Below, in pieces: positions 37,255 to 47,039 of a stretch of 64,000 bases of DNA (position 1 is the first letter of the stretch; the number at the start of each line of letters is the position of its first letter). The notes beneath the pieces were generated by a model. That model saw only the letters and a program-made list of their open reading frames with translations, had not been told where the DNA came from and did not search any database. Origin of the DNA: Bacteroides sp. (GTDB lineage Bacteria > Bacteroidota > Bacteroidia > Bacteroidales > Bacteroidaceae); assembly GCA_021202275.1 (NCBI GenBank), contig JAJQDI010000018.1, positions 257,330 through 321,329 of the forward strand, in the 5' to 3' direction. Both the position numbers and the translations under genes were made by a program.

Positions 37255-38175
37255 ATGTGGAGGGAGTACCTCTATTTTACCCACAGACAGCGCCGGGGAA
37301 TATGGATACTCATCACCCTGATCATTCTGTGTATAGTGACAGGGAAGTGGATACCCACCCGCCGTGCCGTATCAGTTGCTCTGGATCCGGAGCTACTGGA
37401 AAAAGAATACGCGGATTTTATGGCATCCCTGAAGGAAAAGGATCCGGAAAGGAGCTATCCTTCTTCGCAGACCGATAAATCACCGGCAGTACTTTTTCCT
37501 TTTGATCCGAACCGGATCGACTCGCTGTCTCTCACCCACCTGGGCCTGCCCGGATGGATGGCACGCAATGTGATCCGATACAGAGAAAGCGGCGGACGTT
37601 TCCGGGAAGCGGAGAGCTTCCGGAAAATATACGGAATGACGGACGAGCTCTATCATCAGCTTCTGCCTTTTATCCATATAGAAACAGAGGAAGACGTTTC
37701 TGCCCGACAGGAAGCGGATACGTCCGGCATCCATTCACCGGAAGAGAAACCGCTTCTCTATCCTCCGACAATCAAATATCCCGAAGGTACCGTAGTCGAT
37801 CTGAACAGTGCCGATACCACCGTATTCAAACACATTCCCGGTATCGGAAGCGGCATAGCCCGGCAGATCGTCAGTTACCGCCAACGCCTGGGTGGTTTCC
37901 ATTCCACAGAGCAACTGCTGGAACTGGAGCATATAGATCCCGATATGCTGGTATGGTTCACGATAGAGACCGACTCTTTACGGAAGATACAGATCAACCG
38001 GGCAAGTGTAGAGAGACTCCGGGCACATCCCTATCTTAACTTTTATCAGGCTAAGACCATTGTAGAGCACCGGCGCAAACGGGGGAATATCAAAAACATA
38101 CAGGAACTCAGATTGTACGAAGAGTTCACACCGGAAGAGCTGGTACGCATCGCTCCTTATCTCTCTTATGAATAA
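37255..38175 (+). CDS. Membrane-anchored helix-hairpin-helix protein (ComEA-like)
   Basis: A short basic N-terminus (HRQRRG) and a transmembrane helix (about residues 15-32) are followed by several HhH repeats: LPGWMARNVIRYRESGGRF, IPGIGSGIARQIVSYRQRL with VVDLNSADTTVFKHI before it, and LNFYQAKTIVEHRRKRGNI. This is the ComEA type of DNA-binding arrangement, so DNA binding at the membrane outer face is plausible, but natural uptake in this organism is not shown. Length is 306 residues. Confidence 0.85.
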   Translation: MWREYLYFTHRQRRGIWILITLIILCIVTGKWIPTRRAVSVALDPELLEKEYADFMASLKEKDPERSYPSSQTDKSPAVLFPFDPNRIDSLSLTHLGLPGWMARNVIRYRESGGRFREAESFRKIYGMTDELYHQLLPFIHIETEEDVSARQEADTSGIHSPEEKPLLYPPTIKYPEGTVVDLNSADTTVFKHIPGIGSGIARQIVSYRQRLGGFHSTEQLLELEHIDPDMLVWFTIETDSLRKIQINRASVERLRAHPYLNFYQAKTIVEHRRKRGNIKNIQELRLYEEFTPEELVRIAPYLSYE

Positions 38176-38233
38176 AACAGACCAAGAATCAAGATAGCTA
38201 AAAAATCTACCCTACAAGTTACTAACGGAAAGA

Positions 38234-38905
38234 TCACAGGACTCCGGGAACAGCCTCCACAATACTTCCATCTACCATATGGATGGTACGGTCTGTGATA
38301 CGTGACAGCCCCTCGTCGTGCGTTACGATCACAAATGTCTGTCCGAACTGTTTTCTGAGATCAAAGAAAAGTTGATGCAGTTCTTCTTTGTTCTGTGTAT
38401 CCAGACTGCCCGACGGTTCATCCGCCAGGATCACAGAAGGATGATTCACCAGCGCACGGGCCACAGCCACCCGTTGTTTCTCTCCTCCGGAAAGTTCATT
38501 GGGCTTATGGGTCGTCCGCTGCTTAAGTCCCATATAATCCAGTAATTCCATGGCCCGGCTTTCCGCCTGTTTGCCGGAAGCACCGGCTATAAAAGCCGGG
38601 ATCATCACATTTTCCAGAGCTGTGAATTCCGGCAGCAACTGATGGAACTGGAACACAAACCCGATGTGTTTGTTGCGGAACGCAGACAACGCTCTCTCTT
38701 TCATTTTCCCGGTTTCTACTCCGTCTATACACACGAGGCCCGTATCCGGCGCATCCAATGTGCCCATGATCTGAAGCAAGGTTGTCTTTCCGGCACCACT
38801 GGGGCCTACAATGCTTACGATCTCTCCTTTCTCTATAAAGAGATCAATTCCTTTGAGAACCCGGAGCGAATCGAAACTCTTTGTTATTTGCTTTAATTGT
38901 ATCAT
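38234..38905 (-). CDS. lolD: Lipoprotein-releasing ABC transporter ATP-binding protein (LolD-type)
   Basis: The 223-residue ATPase has Walker A GPSGAGKT at residues 34-41, the signature [15 protein letters not shown], Walker [13 protein letters not shown] and the His switch VTHDEG. It groups with the MacB/LolD type by length and by the SGSLD motif. LolD powers release of lipoproteins from the inner membrane for delivery to the outer membrane. The permease gene is not next to it, so a different export ATPase remains possible. Confidence 0.85.
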   Translation of the reverse strand: MIQLKQITKSFDSLRVLKGIDLFIEKGEIVSIVGPSGAGKTTLLQIMGTLDAPDTGLVCIDGVETGKMKERALSAFRNKHIGFVFQFHQLLPEFTALENVMIPAFIAGASGKQAESRAMELLDYMGLKQRTTHKPNELSGGEKQRVAVARALVNHPSVILADEPSGSLDTQNKEELHQLFFDLRKQFGQTFVIVTHDEGLSRITDRTIHMVDGSIVEAVPGVL

Positions 38906-38934
38906 GCTGGCAGATTATTTACGGATGGGTATAT

Positions 38935-39645
38935 TTACAAACGTTTCAGTACATACTCTGCCAGGTAACAACCAAATACAGCAGGCATATAGCTGACAGT
39001 ACCACAGGTGGATTTCTTGTTCTTCTCGTTATAGATCTCAAATACCGCCTTCGGATCGGCCTGCTCGGTACTGAATACCACCGGTAGTTTCCTGCGAAGT
39101 CCCATCTTCTGAAGCCGTTTGCGGACAGCTTTGCTCAATCCGCAATGGTAAGTATCACGGATATCCGCGAACCGTACCTGAGTAATATCGCTTTTCGCAC
39201 CGGCTCCCATGCTGGACACAATACGCAACTTCCGTTGCAACGCCTGCCAGATCAGGTAGCATTTCGGGCTCAATGTATCGATGGCATCTACCACAAAATC
39301 GAACGAAGCACTGTCTAAAAGTTCCGGTATATTGTCGTCTTTCAGAAATACCGGAAGGACTGTAAGCCGGAGTTCCGGATTGATCTCCAGCAGCCGACAG
39401 GCCACAACCTCCGCTTTACGCTCTCCGATGGTCGTATGCAGAGCGGGTAGCTGACGGTTGATATTACTTGCCTGTACCGTATCGGCATCCACGATAGTCA
39501 GGGCCCCCACTCCGGCCCGGCAGAGGAGTTCGGCGGCATACGAGCCCACTCCTCCCAGGCCAACCACCAGCACATGAGCCCGGGTAAGCCGCTGCATTTT
39601 TTCTTCGCCAAACAGCAGCGAAGTACGTTGCTTCCAGTTATCCAT
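38935..39645 (-). CDS. tcdA: tRNA threonylcarbamoyladenosine dehydratase (TcdA/CsdL family)
   Basis: An E1-like ThiF/MoeB fold with the nucleotide loop VLVVGLGGVGSYAAELL and DADTVQASNINRQ near residue 60. Family members cyclise t6A to ct6A in ANN-reading tRNAs. The ATG at 39645 shares one base with the antiporter stop (TGATG), which supports this start over the preceding TTG. Length is 236 residues. The C-terminal CGTVSYMPAVFG holds the conserved late Cys. Confidence 0.9.
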   Translation of the reverse strand: MDNWKQRTSLLFGEEKMQRLTRAHVLVVGLGGVGSYAAELLCRAGVGALTIVDADTVQASNINRQLPALHTTIGERKAEVVACRLLEINPELRLTVLPVFLKDDNIPELLDSASFDFVVDAIDTLSPKCYLIWQALQRKLRIVSSMGAGAKSDITQVRFADIRDTYHCGLSKAVRKRLQKMGLRRKLPVVFSTEQADPKAVFEIYNEKNKKSTCGTVSYMPAVFGCYLAEYVLKRL

Positions 39646-41789
39646 CAATTCTTTTTAAACCATTTATACAGCCATTTCCCCATAGCCTTACCCATGCTGT
39701 CGTAACGCTGATTTTCACTGTAATGTCCGGGGTCGGAGAAAGAAATACTCTCTTGCGGATCTCCGTTCTGATCGGGATACAGAACGGCCAGACTATTGTC
39801 ACAAAAATATTTGGTGATCTGTACGGGCAGTTTCTCAAACGACGGGTCATACGAGATAAATCCCCGGCGGGCACTTACGATCACCAACAGATGATCGTAA
39901 CTCACCACTCCTGTCAGGAGCAACAGATCTTCCCAGCTATCCAGTTCGGAATATTCCCCCCTCACTCCTTTATGTTTCTTACCGATATAGCCTTTCAGGT
40001 AATGCAATGTATCTGGATGAGCATAAAAGTGTACCCGGCATCCCAGCTGACTGCCCATGCGGCACAAACGTTCTACCCATTTGTGGAATCCCACCTCAAA
40101 TTCCGCTTTGGGAGGTACAGCCACCACAATCCTACGCAAGGTATTCACCGGCATGAGGTATTTCACGATCATCACCTGCCTGTACGTTCCCTTGAGCAGA
40201 TTTTCCGTCATGGTTCCCAGAAACGAATCCATCAGGTTGGCTTTCCGGTGCAGACCGATGATCACCTCTGTGGCATCGTATTCTTTCAATGTATGGATAA
40301 TGCCTGACGCAATACTCAGATCATACCGGTTGACTGTTTGTATCCCGACATCCACAGCCGCTCCTACACGGGCGGCACGTTCCAGGGAGCGTTGTCCTTG
40401 TATCTGCCGGGCTTCCGAATCATTACTGTCATTGACGATACTCACCGCCACCAGTCCATCTGTCTTCTTGGGATCTTTCATAACAAGTGCCATCCCTACA
40501 AGGTTTTCGATGGTCTCCGGATTTGCCACCGGGATCAGTATTCTTTCCTCTTCCGCCTGTTTATCTGTCAGATCACTCATCTCATCACTGACCGCGAATT
40601 TCCTCGCAGCACGTTCGGTCACCACCGAACTGATGATACAGGTAAACAGGATCATCACTACCGTCCCGTTGAGCACATCGTCATTCAGAAGCGGCACTCC
40701 CGGAGAGATCTCTATCTGATTACCGATCAATACGGCTGCCAGGGTAGCCGCGGCCTGGGCATTACTCAGTCCAAACATCATGGTCCGTTCCGTAGGCTGC
40801 ATCCGGAACGATTTTTGCGTCAGCCACGCTGCCAGCCATTTGCTGAATGTGGCCACCACAGTCATCACAACAGCCACTTTCAGCGCCTCGCCACCGGCAA
40901 ACAGGGTGCGCACGTCAATAATCATGCCTACTCCAATCAGAAAATAAGGAATGAAAAGCGCATTTCCTACAAACTCCAGACGATTCATCAACGGAGAAAG
41001 ATTAGGGATGAGCCTGTTCAGCACAAGCCCCACCAGAAAAGCGCCTAAAATTCCTTCCAGACCCGCCAGCTCCAGCAATCCGCCCCCGAGGAACACCATA
41101 GCCAGTACAAAAATAAATTGCATGATGTTATCGTCGTAGTTGCGGAAGAACCAACGCGCGATCCGGGGAAACACCAGAATGATCAGACAAAATACCAATA
41201 CGACCTTCACGGAAAGAGAGATCCAGAAAGCCGAATTGATCTCACCCCGATACATACCGGCGATCACAGCCAGCACCAACAGGGCCAATGCCACAGTAAT
41301 CGCAGTTGCCCCGATCGTAATACTCACGCTACGCAACCGGGAAAGACCGTAACGGCTCACGATAGGATAAGAGATCAGGGTATGTGAAGCATACATACTG
41401 GCCAGCAGCACAGAAGTGGTCAGGTTGTAATCCAATAGGGACATACTACTCCATACCCCCAATAATATAGGGATCGAAAAAGTAAACACCCCGAATACAA
41501 AACATTTGAAACGGTTCTTTTTAAAATCCTCCATGTCCATTTCCAGACCGGCAAGGAACATGATGTAATATAATCCGACCTTCCCGAAAAGCTCAAAGCT
41601 ACTGTCCCGTTCCAGAATGTTAAAGCCGTCTTCCCCGATCAGTATACCCGCCAGGATCATACCCACGATATGGGGTATACGCAACCTGCCCAGCAACATA
41701 GGCGCGAAAAGAATAATGATCAATACCAGGAAGAATATCCAGGTCGGATCGGTTATCGGAAGATCAAAATCAATATTCGGCCAATTCAT
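39645..41789 (-). CDS. Cation:proton antiporter (CPA2 family) with USP-like C-terminus
   Basis: The N-terminal 400 residues form a Na+/H+ exchanger domain of about twelve helices, with motifs such as LGRLRIPHIVGMILAGILIG, FLAGLEMDM and SNAQAAATLAAVLIG. The C-terminal 300 residues are soluble and resemble universal-stress-type domains (ILIPVANPETIENLVGMAL and later). The protein probably exchanges K+ or Na+ for protons at the inner membrane. The ATG at 41789 is preferred to the TTG at 41792. tcdA overlaps its stop. Confidence 0.9.
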   Translation of the reverse strand: MNWPNIDFDLPITDPTWIFFLVLIIILFAPMLLGRLRIPHIVGMILAGILIGEDGFNILERDSSFELFGKVGLYYIMFLAGLEMDMEDFKKNRFKCFVFGVFTFSIPILLGVWSSMSLLDYNLTTSVLLASMYASHTLISYPIVSRYGLSRLRSVSITIGATAITVALALLVLAVIAGMYRGEINSAFWISLSVKVVLVFCLIILVFPRIARWFFRNYDDNIMQFIFVLAMVFLGGGLLELAGLEGILGAFLVGLVLNRLIPNLSPLMNRLEFVGNALFIPYFLIGVGMIIDVRTLFAGGEALKVAVVMTVVATFSKWLAAWLTQKSFRMQPTERTMMFGLSNAQAAATLAAVLIGNQIEISPGVPLLNDDVLNGTVVMILFTCIISSVVTERAARKFAVSDEMSDLTDKQAEEERILIPVANPETIENLVGMALVMKDPKKTDGLVAVSIVNDSNDSEARQIQGQRSLERAARVGAAVDVGIQTVNRYDLSIASGIIHTLKEYDATEVIIGLHRKANLMDSFLGTMTENLLKGTYRQVMIVKYLMPVNTLRRIVVAVPPKAEFEVGFHKWVERLCRMGSQLGCRVHFYAHPDTLHYLKGYIGKKHKGVRGEYSELDSWEDLLLLTGVVSYDHLLVIVSARRGFISYDPSFEKLPVQITKYFCDNSLAVLYPDQNGDPQESISFSDPGHYSENQRYDSMGKAMGKWLYKWFKKN

Positions 41790-41904
41790 CAATCAGGTGA
41801 TTTAATCAGATTCTTCTGCAAAATAACAAAAAACCGTCAAAATGTCAACATCCGGAAAAGACTTATAACAAACCATCGCCTTTCAGTCCTTCCATCGAAT
41901 GGAA

Positions 41905-41948
41905 TAAAAAAAGAATCCTACCGATCCGAAAAAAGGGTACGGATCGGT
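41905..41948 (-). terminator. Terminator after pepP
   Basis: ACCGATCCG (41920-41928) pairs with CGGATCGGT (41940-41948), and on the minus strand the hairpin is followed by a run of T (plus-strand A at 41905-41912). Confidence 0.8.
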
Positions 41949-41987
41949 GGAGATCAAAAAAGTCTGATCCCGGCAACCCTGTGCACC

Positions 41988-43361
41988 TTACCGCATAGCC
42001 TCCACCTCTTCCGGTGTCAACGGTATCTTTTTGCCCAACCGGCGGGCTCCCTCTTCCGTGATCAGAAAATCCTCTTCGTTGCGGATGCCTCCGAAATCTT
42101 TATACGCTTCCACTTTATCGTAATGGATAAAATCGGCCAGTTTGTTCTCTCCCCTCCACAGATCGATCAGTTCCGGAATGAAATAGATTCCCGGTTCTAC
42201 AGTGATCACAAATCCCGGTTCCAGTGGCCTTGCCAGGCGAAGGGAACGCCTGCCGAACTGTGTACTTTTGGGACGACCGTCGTATCCAACCCAGACCTCT
42301 CCGAGATTCTCCATATCATGCACATCCAGTCCCATTATATGACCCAGTCCATGCGGATAGAACAGCGCGTGAGCTCCCTCACGTACGGCATCTTCCGGAT
42401 CGCCTTTCATCAACCCTAAGCCTTTCAGCCCTTCTACCATCACACGGGCCGAAAGATCATACACCTGCTCATACGGAATACCCGGACGCAACGCCTCCAC
42501 CGAAGCCCGGTGCATGTGGTTCTGTATTTCATATACCTCACGCTGGCGGGTGGTAAAGGTCTTATCTGCCGGCACGGTCGAAGACATATCTCCCGCATAT
42601 CCCATCGCTGTTTCCGCACCCGCGTCTATCAGGAACAGATCGCCGCTCCGGATGGTATTACCGTAATAATGGTTGTGCAGCGTCTGCCCGTTGACCGTAG
42701 CAATGGTAGGGAACGAGGTAGCCCCTCCGGCCGCGGCCGCTACCGCTTCCATCGCGGCCACCACTTCATACTCTTTCATTCCCGGACGGATCATACGCAT
42801 GGCGGTCATATGTATATCGGCTGTGATGTCACAGGCTCTCTCTATCTCTGCGACCTCTTCGGCACTCTTGTAGTTGCGCTGGGCTACAACGGCACGGATA
42901 AAAGGAACGGATGCCTCCTGCTCAGACAAAGGCAGTCCCAACCACTCCATCAGCTTGAGGCGATGTTCGGCGCGGTAAGGAGGAAGAAAATGCACCACCT
43001 GTCCCTGAGCCTTTGCCCGTTGCAGATACACACTGACCTCCGCGGCCGGACGGGTATCTTCCACACCAACCTCCTGACTCCGCTCTCTGAGCGTGGGTTG
43101 CGTGCCCATCCAGATGATATGATCCATGGTCAGTTCATCGCCGAAAATGATCTCCCGGTCGTTGTCCACATCGATCACCGCGGACAATCCGGATGCTGAA
43201 ATACCAAAATAATAAAGGAAAGTAGAGTCCTGGCGATACCGGAAAGCATTATCTTCATAGTGCAACCCCTGATCATCATTACCCAGAAAAAGCAACAGAC
43301 CGGAACCCATCTGTTTTTTGAGTTGTGCCCGCCGGGCAGTGTAAGTGGCTTTAGAGAACAT
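41988..43361 (-). CDS. pepP: Xaa-Pro aminopeptidase (M24B family)
   Basis: The creatinase-type N-terminal domain (AMP_N; GSGLLLFLGNDD) is followed by the pita-bread domain with the metal ligands in LFLIDAGAETAMGYAGD, PHGLGHIMGLDVHD and the late TVEPGIYF. It removes N-terminal residues before proline. The ATG at 43361 (MFSKATYTARRAQLKKQ) is chosen because the longer frame adds 17 residues with no family match. Length is 457 residues. It stands alone and has a clear terminator. Confidence 0.94.
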   Translation of the reverse strand: MFSKATYTARRAQLKKQMGSGLLLFLGNDDQGLHYEDNAFRYRQDSTFLYYFGISASGLSAVIDVDNDREIIFGDELTMDHIIWMGTQPTLRERSQEVGVEDTRPAAEVSVYLQRAKAQGQVVHFLPPYRAEHRLKLMEWLGLPLSEQEASVPFIRAVVAQRNYKSAEEVAEIERACDITADIHMTAMRMIRPGMKEYEVVAAMEAVAAAAGGATSFPTIATVNGQTLHNHYYGNTIRSGDLFLIDAGAETAMGYAGDMSSTVPADKTFTTRQREVYEIQNHMHRASVEALRPGIPYEQVYDLSARVMVEGLKGLGLMKGDPEDAVREGAHALFYPHGLGHIMGLDVHDMENLGEVWVGYDGRPKSTQFGRRSLRLARPLEPGFVITVEPGIYFIPELIDLWRGENKLADFIHYDKVEAYKDFGGIRNEEDFLITEEGARRLGKKIPLTPEEVEAMR

Positions 43362-43522
43362 AAGATCTTTTATTAAAATGTTGAATGAACAAAGATAACA
43401 ACAACCCTTCACATTTCAAATGCGATCCGGAAGTTAATCCCGCAAAAAAACGAGCGGCAACGAAATTCATAACTAATTTTAAACATAACCGATACATGTA
43501 CCTTCTATTCATCAAATTTGGT

Positions 43523-43530
43523 TATTTTTG
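43523..43530 (+). promoter_or_regulatory. Candidate -7 box of rpoN
   Basis: TATTTTTG matches TAnnTTTG and lies 30 bases before the rpoN ATG. The -33 element is not clear. Confidence 0.45.
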
Positions 43531-43560
43531 TAGCAGAAACCGATCAGAGAATATCCGTAT

Positions 43561-45027
43561 ATGGCACAAGTTTCCCGACAGGTACAATCGCAGGTACAGC
43601 AACAGGTACAGACCCTTTCTCCGCAGCAGATACTGGTAGTCAAGCTACTGGAACTTCCCGTCGTGGAACTGGAAGACCGTGTACGGGCCGAACTATTGGA
43701 GAATCCGGCGCTGGAAGAGGGAAGTGAAGAGGGGAAGAATGAATCCGAAGAGCTCTCCGCGGAGACGGAGAATGAAATGGAATACGATTCGTTGAACGAC
43801 TATCTCAACGAAGACGACATCCCCGACTATAAATTGCAGGAGAACAACCGTTCGAAAGGAGAAAAGGTAGAAGAGATCCCCTTTTCCGAAGCGACGTCTT
43901 TCTATGAAGTACTCCGGCAGCAACTCAGCGAACTGAAACTTTCAGACCATCAGAGAGAACTGGCCGAATACCTGATCGGTTCTCTGGACGACGATGGTCT
44001 GCTACGCAAATCCTTAGAAAGCATCAACGACGAACTGGCTATCTATGCCGGAGTCTCCACAAACGAAGAGGAACTGGAAGAGATCCTGAAGCTGATACAG
44101 GAATTTGATCCGCCGGGCATCGGTGCCCGCGACCTGCGCGAATGTTTATTGATCCAGATCCGCCGGAAAGAAGAGGAGGAAAAACAAAATCCGGTATTGT
44201 CCGTCGGAGAAAAGATCATTGACACCTGCTACGAGGAGTTTACGTGGAAACACTGGGACAAGATCATGCAGAAACTCACTCTCAGTGAAGAGACCCTGCA
44301 GGAGGCTATCGCGGAAATTACACGGCTCAATCCGCGACCGGGTGCCTCTCTGGGAGAAACGATCGGGCGGAACACGCAACAGATCATACCCGATTTTGTT
44401 GTAGATACATACGACAATGGCACCATTGAGATCAGTCTGAACAACCGCAATATGCCTGAGCTGCGCATGAGCCGGGATTTTACCGAGCTGGTGGAGGAAC
44501 ATACCCGGAACCGGGCCAACCAGTCTAAGGAGTCGCGGGAAGCATTGATGTTCCTGAAACAGAAGATGGATGCCGCGCAAGGATTCATCGACGCGGTCAG
44601 GCAACGTCAGCATACCCTGATGTCGACCATGCAGGCCATCATCGAGTTGCAACGCCCTTTCTTTCTGGAAGGAGACGAGTCGCTGCTACGGCCCATGATC
44701 CTGAAAGATGTGGCGGAGCGTACAGGACTGGACATCTCCACCATTTCCAGGGTAACCAACAGCAAGTATGTACAGACCAATTACGGCATCTACTCCCTGA
44801 AATATTTCTTTGGCGACGGATACACCACCGAAGACGGGGAAGAGAAATCGGTACGGGAGATCAAACGCATCCTCCTGGAGATCGTGGAAGGAGAGAACAA
44901 AAAGAAACCCTATACAGACGATGAACTGGCCGATCAGCTGAAACAGAAAGGGTATCCGATCGCCCGTCGCACCGTAGCCAAATACAGGGACCAGCTCAAT
45001 ATCCCTGTTGCACGGTTGCGTAAATAA
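43561..45027 (+). CDS. rpoN: RNA polymerase sigma-54 factor
   Basis: Region I is Gln-rich and starts QVQSQVQQQVQTLSPQQ, with LLENPALEEG near residue 58. An acidic region II follows, then the core-binding part, and the C-terminal RpoN box ARRTVAKYRDQL close to the end. The length of 488 residues is normal. Sigma-54 needs AAA+ activators, none of which lies in this window. The next gene starts 21 bases after the stop. Confidence 0.95.
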   Translation: MAQVSRQVQSQVQQQVQTLSPQQILVVKLLELPVVELEDRVRAELLENPALEEGSEEGKNESEELSAETENEMEYDSLNDYLNEDDIPDYKLQENNRSKGEKVEEIPFSEATSFYEVLRQQLSELKLSDHQRELAEYLIGSLDDDGLLRKSLESINDELAIYAGVSTNEEELEEILKLIQEFDPPGIGARDLRECLLIQIRRKEEEEKQNPVLSVGEKIIDTCYEEFTWKHWDKIMQKLTLSEETLQEAIAEITRLNPRPGASLGETIGRNTQQIIPDFVVDTYDNGTIEISLNNRNMPELRMSRDFTELVEEHTRNRANQSKESREALMFLKQKMDAAQGFIDAVRQRQHTLMSTMQAIIELQRPFFLEGDESLLRPMILKDVAERTGLDISTISRVTNSKYVQTNYGIYSLKYFFGDGYTTEDGEEKSVREIKRILLEIVEGENKKKPYTDDELADQLKQKGYPIARRTVAKYRDQLNIPVARLRK

Positions 45028-45048
45028 TACATTTGAATCTCTGAAGAT

Positions 45049-45780
45049 ATGGAAGAAACAATTGCGGAAGAAAAAACGTATACCCCTGCAGGGTGGATGA
45101 TACGGGGAGCTAAATTCCTGTCCGTAGTGCTGACACCCATGATCATTCCGTTCATGGCTTTTGTCTGTCTCATATACGGAACCCAGCTGCGTTACATGTT
45201 CCCCCCTATCACATTGTTCCCGTTGGTAGGCTCACCTATCCTACTCATACTGTTAGGGATCATATGCTGTTTTACCATTGTGTTGCCGTCCCTCACTATT
45301 TTCCTGTATAAAACCATGCACCGGCTCAGCTGGGACGATCTTCTTCTGCGCCGGATACGATTCGTGCCTTACGCGGTGACCATCATCTCCTACGGATTTT
45401 GCCTGGCATTGATACACCGCATCGCCAGGCATGTGGTATATGGATATCTGATGAGCGGGATCATACTTTCCGTACTGATTTGCCTGATCATCTGTTTCCT
45501 GGTCAACCTGAAATGGAAGATCAGCGTACATATGGCCGGTATCGGCGGGGCTACCGGAATGTTGGTGGCCATCAGCCTGTTTTTCGGACAAAATCAGACT
45601 CTCGCTCTCTGTGGCCTGATCCTGCTGGCGGGATTTCTGGGCACTTCACGCATTCTCCTGGGAAGACACACCTTTTACGAAGTGATCTTCGGCTACCTCA
45701 CAGGTCTCTTAACTGCCATGCTGGTGCTGCGCATCCCCTCGCTCGCGTTCTTTACGTTCTATATGGAGAAGTTATTTTAA
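45049..45780 (+). CDS. PAP2-like integral membrane protein
   Basis: Five or six hydrophobic helices fill the 243 residues. The blocks KISVHMAGIGGATG and SRILLGRHTFYEVIFGYLTG resemble a degenerate PAP2 signature (SR-x5-H-x3-D with Glu in place of Asp). Such proteins are often annotated as phosphatase PAP2 family, but catalytic activity is uncertain because the KxxxxxxRP block is not clear. It may be co-transcribed with rpoN and is followed by gcvH after 29 bases. Confidence 0.7.
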   Translation: MEETIAEEKTYTPAGWMIRGAKFLSVVLTPMIIPFMAFVCLIYGTQLRYMFPPITLFPLVGSPILLILLGIICCFTIVLPSLTIFLYKTMHRLSWDDLLLRRIRFVPYAVTIISYGFCLALIHRIARHVVYGYLMSGIILSVLICLIICFLVNLKWKISVHMAGIGGATGMLVAISLFFGQNQTLALCGLILLAGFLGTSRILLGRHTFYEVIFGYLTGLLTAMLVLRIPSLAFFTFYMEKLF

Positions 45781-45809
45781 TCCGAATATAAACTCTTAAT
45801 CAATCTGAC

Positions 45810-46190
45810 ATGAATTTTCCACAAGACCTGAAGTACACCAAAGAGCACGAATGGATACGGCTCGACGGCGATATAGCGTATGTAGGTATCACCGATTACG
45901 CACAGCAACAACTTGGAGACATTGTTTTTGTAGATATCCAGACCGAAGGAGAAACCCTGGCCGCCGGAGATATATTCGGTACCATTGAAGTGGTAAAGAC
46001 CATCTCCGACCTGTTTCTGCCGGTAGCCGGAGAGGTGGTGGAGATCAACCCTACCCTAGAAGATACACCGGAACTGGTAAACCAGGATCCCTACGGAGAA
46101 GGCTGGCTGATCAGGCTGCACCCCGAACAGGCTTCCGATCTGGACAACCTCCTGGACGCAGAGGCCTATAAGGCGTTGATCAACGAATAG
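45810..46190 (+). CDS. gcvH: Glycine cleavage system H protein
   Basis: GcvH carries the lipoyl arm that shuttles the aminomethyl group between GcvP, GcvT and GcvL. The lipoylation site is Lys63 in [15 protein letters not shown]. Other family blocks are [13 protein letters not shown] and GDIVFVDI. The length of 126 residues is normal. The other gcv genes are not in this window. The downstream spacer begins at once with the heptamer repeats. Confidence 0.95.
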   Translation: MNFPQDLKYTKEHEWIRLDGDIAYVGITDYAQQQLGDIVFVDIQTEGETLAAGDIFGTIEVVKTISDLFLPVAGEVVEINPTLEDTPELVNQDPYGEGWLIRLHPEQASDLDNLLDAEAYKALINE

Positions 46191-46360
46191 ATTTACGATT
46201 GAACTATTTACGATTTACGATTGGGATTACTCTCTACATATAAAATGATCCCGATCGTAGAACGTAAATGGTAGATTCATAAATCACATATCCGTGCACT
46301 CACGCCAACAAACCAGAGAAAAAATAGTAAATCGTCAATCATCAAATCGTAAATCCCTTT
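46191..46360. repeat. Heptamer repeats GATTTAC / GTAAATC flanking a spacer
   Basis: ATTTACGATT units follow the gcvH stop (46191-46221) and the inverse GTAAATCGT units end just before the purE ATG (46329-46357). The arms can pair across about 110 bases. The same design recurs downstream of purE and ispG. Confidence 0.7.
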
Positions 46361-46867
46361 ATGTTTCCTATTGTCAGTATCATCATGGGTAGTACTTCCG
46401 ACCTTCCGGTTATGGAAAAAGCTGCCTCGCTTCTCAACGAGATGCAAATTCCTTTCGAGATCAACGCTCTCTCGGCTCACCGCACGCCGGAAGCTGTAGA
46501 AGACTTTGCTAAAAATGCACATACACGCGGTATCCGGGTAATCATCGCCGCAGCAGGAATGGCTGCCCACCTACCCGGGGTCATCGCCGCCTCTACACAC
46601 CTGCCGGTGATCGGTGTACCCATCAAAGCCTCTTTAGAGGGTATGGACGCGCTATTGGCCATCGTACAAATGCCTCCGGGTATCCCTGTTGCCACATTGG
46701 GGATCAACGGAGCACTCAATGCCGCCATCCTCGCCGTACAGATGCTCGCTCTGGAAAACAAGGAACTGGAGCAGAAACTGATCGCCTACAAAGAAGGACT
46801 GAAAAAGAAGATCGTAGAAGCCAATGAAGCCCTGAAAGAGGTGAAATTTGAGTATAAAACCAATTGA
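46361..46867 (+). CDS. purE: N5-carboxyaminoimidazole ribonucleotide mutase
   Basis: PurE class I converts N5-CAIR to CAIR in purine synthesis. The signature IIMGSTSDLPVMEKAA is near the N-terminus, with SAHRTPEAVEDFA and AAAGMAAHLPGV following. The length of 168 residues is normal. No purK lies next to it. It is bounded on both sides by heptamer repeats, and its ATG lies 7 bases after a GTAAATC unit. Confidence 0.95.
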   Translation: MFPIVSIIMGSTSDLPVMEKAASLLNEMQIPFEINALSAHRTPEAVEDFAKNAHTRGIRVIIAAAGMAAHLPGVIAASTHLPVIGVPIKASLEGMDALLAIVQMPPGIPVATLGINGALNAAILAVQMLALENKELEQKLIAYKEGLKKKIVEANEALKEVKFEYKTN

Positions 46868-47039
46868 TTTACGATTGACTGATTTACGATTTACGATTGA
46901 AATTAGTTCATTGATGATCCATTCCTTTATTGCATGCAGAAGAGTGCAAGATCAGAAAAGAGGGATAGGACATACTGATCATCTATTTTCCGGTTGTAAA
47001 TCGTAAATCGTAAATCGTAAATCGTAAATCGTAATTATC
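46868..47039. repeat. Heptamer repeats between purE and ispG, with five tandem GTAAATC units
   Basis: GATTTACGATT units lie at 46868-46899. Five perfect tandem GTAAATC units lie at 46996-47030, ending nine bases before the ispG start codon. The arms are inverse to each other. Confidence 0.75.

Noticed and set aside
46191..47039. CRISPR array from the repeated ATTTACG units
   Set aside because: Units are 7 bases, tandem without spacers, and no cas genes are present. No CRISPR array was found anywhere in the window.
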